The translations under genes were made by a program, and so were the position numbers. DNA of 64,000 bases. Origin: Microbacterium sp. Root61 (lineage in GTDB: Bacteria; Actinomycetota; Actinomycetes; Actinomycetales; Microbacteriaceae). Shown here in pieces: positions 55,191-64,000 of this stretch (positions within the stretch are counted from its first letter, which is position 1; the number at the start of each line of letters is the position of its first letter). The notes under the pieces are model-generated. The model ran no database searches, was not told the origin of the DNA, and saw only the letters and a list, made by a program, of their open reading frames with translations. The stretch covers positions 447,986-511,985 of the forward strand of contig NZ_LMGU01000002.1 in NCBI RefSeq assembly GCF_001427525.1. The letters run 5' to 3'.

Positions 55191-56088
55191 CCCGTCACCT
55201 GCTGCGCGACGACGATCTGACGGCTGCCGAGCAGTCCGAGATCCTCGACCTCGCGATCGAGCTGAAGAAGGACCGCTGGGCAGACAAGAGCCTCGCCGGG
55301 CCCCAGACGGTCGCGGTGATCTTCGACAAGTCCTCGACCCGCACCCGCGTCTCGTTCGCCGTCGGCATCGCCGATCTCGGCGGGACCCCGCTGATCATCT
55401 CGACGGCCAACAGCCAGCTCGGCGGCAAGGAGACCCCGGCCGACACTGCCCGGGTGCTCGAGCGCCAGGTGGCCGCGATCGTGTGGCGCACGTACGCGCA
55501 GGCCGGTCTCGAGGAGATGGCCGCGGGCACCCGCGTGCCGGTGGTCAACGCACTGAGCGATGACTTCCACCCGTGTCAGCTGCTGGCCGACCTGCTCACG
55601 ATCCGCGAGCACAAGGGCGAGCTCAAGGGCCTGACCCTCGCGTTCTTCGGCGACGGCCGCAGCAACATGGCGCACTCGTACATGCTCGCCGGTGTGACCG
55701 CCGGCATGCACGTGCGCGTGGCGTCGCCCGAGGACTATGCACCGCGTGAAGACGTCGTCGCCGACGCCGACCGTCGTGCCGCCGACACCGGGGGATCGGT
55801 CACGCTGCACACCGACGCCCTGGAGGCCGCGGCCGGCGCCGACATCATCGTGACCGACACCTGGGTGTCGATGGGCAAGGAGGAGGAGAAGCTCGCGCGC
55901 CTCCGCGACCTCGGTGCCTACAAGGTCACCCAGGAGACCATGTCGCTCGCCAAGCCCGATGCGATCTTCATCCACTGCCTCCCCGCCGACCGCGGGTACG
56001 AGGTCGACGCCGAGGTCATCGACGGCCCGCAGAGCGTGGTCTGGGACGAAGCGGAGAACCGGTTGCACGCGCAGAAGGCGCTGCTGGT

Positions 56089-56110
<22 letters not shown>
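55187..56110 (+). CDS. argF: Ornithine carbamoyltransferase
   Basis: The 307-residue enzyme makes citrulline. Carbamoyl-phosphate motif S50-T-R-T53, HPCQLLADL, the SMG loop DTWVSMG and HCLPADRG with the ornithine-binding Cys are all present. AGGAGG lies six bases before ATG. The DUF418-like gene starts 22 bases inside its end. No argR or argG follows, unlike the common argCJBDFRGH order. Confidence 0.96.
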
Positions 56111-58663
<2,553 letters not shown>

Positions 58664-58685
58664 CCGCGCGCGAGATCACGCTGAA

Positions 58686-58734
58686 ACATAAGCGAAAGGC
58701 TTATCTTTCTAAAACATAAGCGCTATGCTTATGT
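58686..58734. promoter_or_regulatory. Twin operators over the satD leaderless promoter
   Basis: Two inverted repeats share the half-site ATAAGC with a five-base spacer: ACATAAGC-GAAAG-GCTTAT (58686-58704) and ACATAAGC-GCTAT-GCTTATGT (58714-58734), centres 28 bp apart. The second covers the -10 TATGCT (58724-58729) and ends one base before the start ATG, so a bound protein would block transcription fully. Confidence 0.7.
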
Positions 58735-58735
58735 G

Positions 58736-59383
58736 ATGCCGGTATCAGTGACGCTCGACATGGTCGGTTCGCGGCGGTTGCCCGACCGACCCGCTGCACA
58801 GCACGCCCTGGACGCGGCGATCGCCCGCGTCGAGAGCGATCTGCCGCTCGCGGTCCGTCCCCTGGCTCCCACGGTCGGCGATGAGCAGCAGGGGATCTAC
58901 CCGCACCTCGACGCCGCGCTGGCGTCGCTGCTGCTGCTGCAGCTGGCGTTGCCGGAGGGCGTCGAATGCCGCTTCGGGCTGGGGATCGGCGCGGTCGGCG
59001 TCGTGCCGTCCTCCTCGGGAGGGATCCCCGACGGTCCGGGATGGTGGGCGGCACGTGCGGCGATCGACCGCGTGCACGCGCTCGAACAGCGTGCGGTGCC
59101 GAGCGCGCGGACCTGGGTCGTGGCGCACGCCGACGAGCCGCCGCTCGCTCATGAGTCGGCGCGACAGGCGAACGCGTACCTGCTCGCGCGGGATCAGCTC
59201 GTCGGCGCGATGAGCGAACGCGCCCGACGGCTGACGTACGGGCGCTGCCTCGGCGTCACGCAGCGCACGCTCGCGGAGGAGGAGGGCATCACCCAGTCCG
59301 CGGTGTCCCAGACTCTGGCGAACTCGGGCTCGTCGGCGATCGTCGAAGGATTCCGGCTCCTCCGCGTCGCGCCCGAGGACTGA
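58736..59383 (+). CDS. SatD-family protein: cyclase-like domain plus C-terminal HTH
   Basis: A 215-residue protein. The C-terminus (175-198, TQRTLAEEEGITQSAVSQTL) is a clear helix-turn-helix. The N-terminal 95 residues carry LDMVGSRRL (7-15), TVGDEQQGIY (46-55) and CRFGLGIGAVGVV (78-90), which line up with the class III nucleotide cyclase blocks ADIVGFT, IGDxxxA and RIGIHTG; D8 and D49 would be the metal ligands. SatD proteins were named from a streptococcal acid-tolerance locus and have no firm biochemistry that I know. ATG 58736 lies six bases after the -10. It abuts a convergent membrane gene. Confidence 0.75.
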   Translation: MPVSVTLDMVGSRRLPDRPAAQHALDAAIARVESDLPLAVRPLAPTVGDEQQGIYPHLDAALASLLLLQLALPEGVECRFGLGIGAVGVVPSSSGGIPDGPGWWAARAAIDRVHALEQRAVPSARTWVVAHADEPPLAHESARQANAYLLARDQLVGAMSERARRLTYGRCLGVTQRTLAEEEGITQSAVSQTLANSGSSAIVEGFRLLRVAPED

Positions 59384-59386
59384 CGG

Positions 59387-60007
59387 CTACCAGATCGCGA
59401 GTCGGACCAGCGCCGCCACGGCGCACGCCCAGAGCAGGCTCGCCAGGGTGCCGATGATGAACCGCTCGCGCGCCTCGGCGGAGTCGAGTTCCGAGAAGCG
59501 ACCGATGCCCTTGACCGCCACGACGACGGCCAGTGCTTCAGGGAAGCCCGCGACGATCGCGACGACGGCGGCGAGGCGCTCGAGGTAGCCGATGGTCGTG
59601 CCGCCGCGCATCACCGTATGGGATGCGGCGGTCGGGGCATCCGTTCCGTCTGCGGTCGCGGTCGCGGTCGCGGGCTCGGGATCGCGGATGACGATGCCGC
59701 CGTCGAGGGTCTCGCGCACGCGACCGTGCGTGGCGATCTCCAGAACGCGGCGGGTGACCGGGTTACCACCGAGGACGCCGACGGCGATGCCGAGGAGTGC
59801 GACGATCAGGCCCATGATGGTCGGCACGTTCACCGGTGACACGATCACGACGGTCAGCATCAGCACCAGCAGACCCGTGGCGATGATGAGCGGAACAGTG
59901 GTGGGCTTGCGCATACTGACGATGATCAGCACCAGCACGCCGAGCAGCGCGAGGAACAGGAAGATCGACAGGAATGCGGTGACCAGGGCGTCGGTCGTCA
60001 CGATCAT
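59387..60007 (-). CDS. Five-span membrane protein abutting SatD
   Basis: A 206-residue protein with three N-terminal spans (about 8-31, 36-56, 62-83), a cytosolic loop rich in Ala/Thr/Pro (about 84-130), and two C-terminal spans (about 143-165 and 182-203) around KGIGRFSELDSAEARERFIIGTLAS. I recall similar membrane proteins beside SatD genes elsewhere, so the pair may act together; this needs checking. The stop is three bases from the satD stop (convergent). Confidence 0.78.
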   Translation of the reverse strand: MIVTTDALVTAFLSIFLFLALLGVLVLIIVSMRKPTTVPLIIATGLLVLMLTVVIVSPVNVPTIMGLIVALLGIAVGVLGGNPVTRRVLEIATHGRVRETLDGGIVIRDPEPATATATADGTDAPTAASHTVMRGGTTIGYLERLAAVVAIVAGFPEALAVVVAVKGIGRFSELDSAEARERFIIGTLASLLWACAVAALVRLAIW

Positions 60008-60090
60008 CCCGTCAGTCTGGCACGGGCGCCGGACAGCACCCGGAGCGCGCGCGGGGTCGCGCGCGGAAGGAGGGGACGGTCGGCCGCTGA

Positions 60091-60096
60091 TAGCCT
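60091..60096 (+). promoter_or_regulatory. -10 hexamer of leaderless tyrS promoter
   Basis: TAGCCT ends seven bases before GTG 60104; no T-box or leader is present. Confidence 0.5.
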
Positions 60097-60103
60097 GGCA
60101 CGC

Positions 60104-61408
60104 GTGTCAACCAACGCAGTGATCCCCACCGCGCCAGCCAACGACCCCACGTTCGAGAACGTGTGGGACGAGATCGTCTGGCGCGGGCTCGTGCATGTCT
60201 CCACCGACCAGGACGCCCTGCGCGACCTGCTGGCAGGGCCGCCGATCACGTATTACTGCGGTTTCGACCCGACCGCGCCGAGCCTGCACCTTGGCAACCT
60301 CGTGCAGCTGCTGCTGATGCGCCGACTCCAGCTCGCGGGCCACAAGCCGCTCGGTCTCGTCGGCGGCTCGACGGGCCTCATCGGCGACCCGCGGCCGACC
60401 GCCGAGCGCACGCTGAACGATCGCGAGACCGTCGTCGAGTGGGTCGGATACCTGCGCGCCCAGGTCGAGCGCTTCCTGAGCTTCGACGGCGACAACGCGG
60501 CGCGGATGGTGAACAACCTCGACTGGACCGCGCCGATGAGCGCGATCGACTTCCTGCGCGAGATCGGCAAGCACTACCGGGTCGGCACGATGCTGAAGAA
60601 GGATGCCGTCAGCACACGGCTCAATTCGGAAGAAGGCATCAGCTACACCGAGTTCAGCTACCAGATCCTGCAGGGACTGGACTACCGCGAACTCTTCCTG
60701 AGTTACGGCTGCGTCCTGCAGACCGGCGGCAGCGACCAGTGGGGCAACCTCATCAGCGGTGTGGACCTCATCCGTCGCGCCGAGGGTGCGAGCGTGCACG
60801 CGATCGGCACGCCGCTGATCACCAACAGCGACGGCACGAAGTTCGGCAAGAGCGAGGGCAACGCCATCTGGCTCGACCCCGCGATGTGCAGCCCGTACCG
60901 GATGTACCAGTTCTGGCTCAACACCGACGACGGCGACGTCATCACGCGGCTCAAGGTCTTCACCTTCCTGACGCGCGACGAGATCGAAGAGTACGAGCGG
61001 CTGGTCGAGGCCGAGCCGTTCCGCCGCGAGGCGCAGCGCCGACTCGCGCTCGAAGTGACCGCGACGGTGCACGGAGCGGATGCCACTGCCGCCGTGATCG
61101 CGGCATCCGATGCCCTCTTCGGCCAAGGCGATCTCACGTCGCTGGATGCGGATGTCCTGCGCAGCGCGCTGGACGAGCTGCCGAATGCCGAAGTCTCCCG
61201 AGAGACCACCGTCGTGCAGGCGCTCGTCGAGACCGGCCTGTCGACGAGCCTGTCCGACGCCCGCCGGGCGATCAGCCAGGGCGGCGTGTCGCTCGACGGA
61301 GTACGGATCGAGGACGAGGGCGCTCTGGTGACGGGCGGCCTGCCCGGCGGAGTGTCCGTGCTGCGTCGGGGCAAGAAGACCCTCGCGGGACTGTTCGTCA
61401 CGAACTGA
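60104..61408 (+). CDS. tyrS: Tyrosyl-tRNA synthetase
   Basis: The 434-residue class I synthetase has the HLGN (HIGH-type) motif in PSLHLGNLVQ, QTGGSDQWGN for tyrosine/tRNA, KFGKS (246-250) and a C-terminal S4 RNA-binding domain (about 365-430). GTG start. The DUF4184 gene follows by 13 bases. Confidence 0.97.
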   Translation: MSTNAVIPTAPANDPTFENVWDEIVWRGLVHVSTDQDALRDLLAGPPITYYCGFDPTAPSLHLGNLVQLLLMRRLQLAGHKPLGLVGGSTGLIGDPRPTAERTLNDRETVVEWVGYLRAQVERFLSFDGDNAARMVNNLDWTAPMSAIDFLREIGKHYRVGTMLKKDAVSTRLNSEEGISYTEFSYQILQGLDYRELFLSYGCVLQTGGSDQWGNLISGVDLIRRAEGASVHAIGTPLITNSDGTKFGKSEGNAIWLDPAMCSPYRMYQFWLNTDDGDVITRLKVFTFLTRDEIEEYERLVEAEPFRREAQRRLALEVTATVHGADATAAVIAASDALFGQGDLTSLDADVLRSALDELPNAEVSRETTVVQALVETGLSTSLSDARRAISQGGVSLDGVRIEDEGALVTGGLPGGVSVLRRGKKTLAGLFVTN

Positions 61409-61421
61409 CCCGTCCGCGCCG

Positions 61422-62273
61422 ATGCCGTTCACGCCCAGTCACGCCGTCGTCGCGCTGCCGTTCATCCGCACGCCGCTGATTCCGGCGGCGATCGCGATCG
61501 GCGCGATGACGCCCGACCTCCCGCTGTTCGTGCGGGGGATCGGGCTCGACTACGACCGCACGCACGCGTTCGCATGGCTCCCGGCGACGATCCTGGTCGC
61601 GCTCGTGCTGCTCCTGGTCTGGCGCTGCGTGCTGCGTCCGGCCACCCGTGAGCTCGCGCCGCGGTCACTCGCCGCGCGCCTGCCCGGTGAGTGGGACGGA
61701 TCCGCCGCCGCGGCCGCGCGGGAGACCTTCGCGATGGCCGAAACGCCGCCGCGCGCGTCGTGGCGCGGCATGCTGCTCGTGCTCGTTTCGCTCGCCATCG
61801 GCATCGCGACGCACATCGTGTGGGATCTGTTCACCCACGAGGGGCGGTGGGGATCGGAGGTCCTCCCGATCCTCGACGAGCACTGGGGCCCGCTGACCGG
61901 CTACAAATGGCTGCAGCACGGGTCGAGCGCGATCGGGCTGATCATCATCGCGATCTGGGCGGCGCTGTGGCTGAGTCGCCGTCCCGGCGGTGGCATCCGC
62001 CGCGTTCTTCCGTCCGTCGTGCGGTGGAGCTGGTGGCTGTCGCTGCCGGTGCTGCTGATCGGCGCGTGGATCTGGGGGATGGCCGCATACGGCCCGTTCA
62101 CCGCCGAATGGACGATTCCGCATCTGGCATATCGCGTGCTGCCGCCCGCGTGCGCGGTGTGGGGAGTGCTCACCCTGGCTCTCTGCGTCGTGGTGCAGGT
62201 CGTGCGCCGGCGCGGGGCGGCCGGTCAGAGCCATTCGGCGTCGTCGCGCCCCCACCGTCCGGGCGCTGAGTAG
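61422..62273 (+). CDS. DUF4184 family membrane protein
   Basis: A 283-residue protein starting MPFTPSHAVVALPF, the DUF4184 hallmark, with PDLPLF and HIVWDLFTHEGRWG giving a His/Asp pattern like that of membrane metal-dependent hydrolases of the YfhO/LexA-unrelated YdjM class. Five to six spans. Function unknown. Its 3' end overlaps the convergent CoA-transferase-like gene by 49 bases. Confidence 0.83.
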   Translation: MPFTPSHAVVALPFIRTPLIPAAIAIGAMTPDLPLFVRGIGLDYDRTHAFAWLPATILVALVLLLVWRCVLRPATRELAPRSLAARLPGEWDGSAAAAARETFAMAETPPRASWRGMLLVLVSLAIGIATHIVWDLFTHEGRWGSEVLPILDEHWGPLTGYKWLQHGSSAIGLIIIAIWAALWLSRRPGGGIRRVLPSVVRWSWWLSLPVLLIGAWIWGMAAYGPFTAEWTIPHLAYRVLPPACAVWGVLTLALCVVVQVVRRRGAAGQSHSASSRPHRPGAE

Positions 62274-63565
62274 CGCAACGGCTTCCCTCCCAGGCTGAGC
62301 GCGGGGGCAGCCGTGGTGAGCCGGACGCCGTCGACATCGAAGTGCTGCAGGTGAGCGGCGGATTCGATGGGCGCGACGGATGCCGGCTCGTCGGTACGTG
62401 GCATCCCGAGCAGCTCGGCGGCGATGCGGCGGAGCGAGGTCTCGGCGAGCCACGTGCCGCCGGTCGTCGCCTGCCGTCGCAGCAGTTCCATGACGGCGGC
62501 GGCCAGCAGATACCCCGCAGTGTGGTCGAGCGCCTGCGCGGGCAGTGCGCCCGGAGTCTCGCCGTCGATCGACTCGATCCAGGCGATGCCGCTCGCCGCC
62601 TGCACCAGGCTGTCGAATCCGCGACGATCAGCGGATGCCGCGTCGAACCCCCACGCGGAGAGTCGTGCCACGACGAGGCCCGGATGCCGATCGGCAAGCT
62701 GCGCGGGGGAGAGCCCCCGCGCATCCAGTGCCCGTGGCCGGTAGCCGAGCACGACGACGTCCGCATCGTCGAGTAACCGGTGCAGGTGCTCTGGCTCACC
62801 ACCGATGTCGAGCAGCGCCGAGGTCTTGCCGTGCCCGGTGTCGAAGTGCTGCCACTCGGGCTCGGCCATTCCGGGCGGGTCGATGCGCAGCACCTCGGCG
62901 CCCAGCAGCGCGAGGGTGCGGGTGGCGACCGGGCCCGCGATCACCCGCGTGAGATCCAGGACACGGACGCCGTGCAAGAGGAGGCCCTCGGATGCGCGGG
63001 GGCGCACCCGAGCCGCGGCAGGTCCGATCTGGCCGAGGCGCACAAGGGGCGTCTCGCGCAGGGAGGCGTCGACGGCCGGCCGCTCGCGCTCGACCGTGAC
63101 GCACAGCCCTCCGGCAGCGGAGACCTCATGCGCGGATGCCGTGGACGGGCGGGCAGCGAGCACTTGGGCGAGTTCCCCTCGATCGGCGTCGGCGGGCAGT
63201 CCCAGTGCACCGCGCAGCGCGGCTGCGTGGTGGGGATAGTTCGCGTGGGTGCGCACCCATCCGTCGGATGTGCGGAAGAAGCCGGACATCGGCGACCACA
63301 CATCGGGGGCAGCATCATCGATGCGCAGATACCGGTCACTCGAGTAGGCGACGGCGATGCGCGTCGGATCCAGCCCGACGAGCGTGGTCGGTTCCTCGGC
63401 CGCGGCCAGGGAGGCCGCGGCGACACCGGCCCAGGCGAGCTCCGCTGTGGCGGTGCGGGACGCGAGGGGGACTGGGCCGGCACTCCCTGGGACGTGCACA
63501 GGAGAGTGACCGAGGTCGCTCTGGATTCGCGCGAGTGTCGAATCGAAACGGGGGTCATCTGCCAT
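62225..63565 (-). CDS. CaiB/BaiF family CoA-transferase-like protein
   Basis: A 446-residue protein with the CaiB/BaiF (type III CoA-transferase) core in its second half: GVRVLDLTRVIAGPVATRTLALLGAEVLRIDPPG, then GHGKTSALLDIGG and a Rossmann-like segment DADVVVLGYRPRALDARGLSP. The first 200 residues look like a second, more divergent copy. The family moves CoA between carboxylic acids through an Asp-CoA thioester; the Asp at the usual spot is not obvious, so activity is uncertain. ATG 63565 follows TATCGT by seven bases. Confidence 0.85.
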   Translation of the reverse strand: MADDPRFDSTLARIQSDLGHSPVHVPGSAGPVPLASRTATAELAWAGVAAASLAAAEEPTTLVGLDPTRIAVAYSSDRYLRIDDAAPDVWSPMSGFFRTSDGWVRTHANYPHHAAALRGALGLPADADRGELAQVLAARPSTASAHEVSAAGGLCVTVERERPAVDASLRETPLVRLGQIGPAAARVRPRASEGLLLHGVRVLDLTRVIAGPVATRTLALLGAEVLRIDPPGMAEPEWQHFDTGHGKTSALLDIGGEPEHLHRLLDDADVVVLGYRPRALDARGLSPAQLADRHPGLVVARLSAWGFDAASADRRGFDSLVQAASGIAWIESIDGETPGALPAQALDHTAGYLLAAAVMELLRRQATTGGTWLAETSLRRIAAELLGMPRTDEPASVAPIESAAHLQHFDVDGVRLTTAAPALSLGGKPLRYSAPGRWGRDDAEWL

Positions 63566-63572
63566 GCGCCAG

Positions 63573-63578
63573 ACGATA
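63573..63578 (-). promoter_or_regulatory. -10 hexamer of leaderless CoA-transferase-like gene
   Basis: Minus-strand TATCGT ends seven bases before the ATG at 63565. Confidence 0.5.
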
Positions 63579-63797
63579 CGCCCTGGCCCTTGCGCGGGCA
63601 TGTTTCTGCGTGTCGGCGAAGGGGTGAGGGGGTGCGACACGCCCGGGGTGTGCGGCCGATTTGCGAGGTGGTCGGGATCCACGTAAATTCTTACTTGTTC
63701 GCCCCACAGGGATGCGGAGAGGCCGAGAGCCTCACCCCCCTCAAGCGGAAAACTAACCCCCCTTTCTGGTCCGGCTTCGGTCGTGATGTGATGGGGA

Positions 63798-63814
63798 GCA
63801 GTCTCTGAGACTGC
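63798..63814. repeat. 17-bp palindrome upstream of the rRNA promoter
   Basis: GCAGTCTC-T-GAGACTGC is a perfect palindrome. It reuses the arm word GAGACTGC of the nested palindrome at 3266-3332. It may be an operator or a remnant of the same repeat family. Confidence 0.5.
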
Positions 63815-63884
63815 GTGGGGGATTGCCTCTCTTCTGAGTGGTTTCGAGCTTCGGTTCGAGCCGGGAAGATGCCGGCGCGTCGAT

Positions 63885-63913
63885 TTGACGGGTCAGGCCG
63901 GAGGGGCTAAGAT
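63885..63913 (+). promoter_or_regulatory. Strong promoter of an rRNA operon
   Basis: TTGACG (63885-63890), exactly 17 bases, TAAGAT (63908-63913): a strong sigma-A type promoter, followed by the rRNA leader. The 435 bases 63566-64000 contain no protein gene. Confidence 0.8.
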
Positions 63914-63919
63914 AGAGAA

Positions 63920-64000
63920 GTTGCCCTGCGGGTGGAGCTGAGAAGCCGAACAGCAGGAGCATCCGATCCTTGAGAACTCAACAGCGTGCACTTGTCAAAT
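63920..64000 (+). other. Pre-16S rRNA leader (rRNA genes beyond the window)
   Basis: The text CTTGAGAACTCAACAGCGTG near 63971-63990 is the conserved leader segment found before 16S rRNA in Microbacteriaceae and related actinobacteria, probably part of the processing or antitermination signals. The window ends before the 16S gene. Confidence 0.75.

Noticed and set aside
60008..60103. A T-box or leader peptide before tyrS
   Set aside because: The gap is short, lacks a T-box motif or Tyr codons, and the -10 lies seven bases from the start.
63566..64000. A tRNA or the start of 16S rRNA at the right edge
   Set aside because: Only the promoter and leader are present; the mature 16S 5' end is not reached and no cloverleaf is seen.

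Overview
This window is high-GC DNA from an actinobacterium, most likely Microbacteriaceae and close to Microbacterium. The evidence is the strong G/C third-position bias, GTG/TTG starts, four-base ATGA/GTGA gene overlaps, the conserved blocks dapB-thyA-folA-dapA-rnj-ftsK-pgsA-cinA-clgR-recA-recX-miaB-miaA-dapF and lexA-hisCBH-priA-infC-rpmI-rplT, and at the right edge a pre-16S leader of the type found in that family. It is a core chromosomal region. I see no phage, insertion sequence, CRISPR array or tRNA gene.

Layout. 1-9.8 kb: an AKR-fold protein, a phosphatase and acetyltransferase, then lysine/diaminopimelate genes (dapB, dapA) interleaved with folate/thymidylate genes (thyA, folA) and a small redox module (DUF4395 plus membrane thioredoxin). 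9.8-25.6 kb: RNase J, FtsK, PgsA, PncC, ClgR, RecA/RecX (DNA translocation, SOS, proteolysis control), a drug-type ABC exporter, tRNA modification (MiaB/MiaA) and DapF. 25.7-31.5 kb: HflX, an S9 peptidase, a large membrane protein and LexA. 31.7-40.5 kb: a LysM protein divergent from lexA, histidine genes hisC-hisB-hisH-priA, SseB-like, a PLP decarboxylase, DUF1844, then infC-rpmI-rplT and an rRNA methyltransferase. 40.5-47.6 kb: a glutamate-type ABC uptake operon and pheST. 47.6-50.5 kb: the most accessory-looking part, with an AAA ATPase, a predicted three-repeat beta-trefoil protein and an epimerase. 50.7-58.7 kb: arginine biosynthesis argCJBDF-(acyltransferase-like)-argH, preceded by a short Arg-rich leader ORF. 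58.7-64 kb: a SatD-family regulator with twin operators and a convergent membrane protein, tyrS, DUF4184, a CoA-transferase-like gene, and the promoter and leader of an rRNA operon whose genes lie beyond the window.

Cross-cutting signals. About twenty genes start 6-9 bases after a TAnnnT -10 hexamer, so leaderless mRNAs appear to be the default here, and this fixes several start codons. Four intergenic gaps carry long nested palindromes; three of them span exactly 67 bp. infC has no ATG/GTG/TTG start that keeps its N-terminus; an AUC codon behind GAGGAG fits, and that ribosome site is perfectly complementary to an upstream leader segment.

Best candidates for something undescribed: (1) the SatD gene, whose N-terminus looks like a class III nucleotide-cyclase core fused to a C-terminal HTH, with two ATAAGC-N5-GCTTAT operators over its own leaderless promoter and a membrane gene abutting it; (2) the leaderless Arg-rich peptide with rare Arg codons before argC; (3) the infC leader; (4) the nested palindromes. 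No search was run; family calls rest on motifs read by eye.
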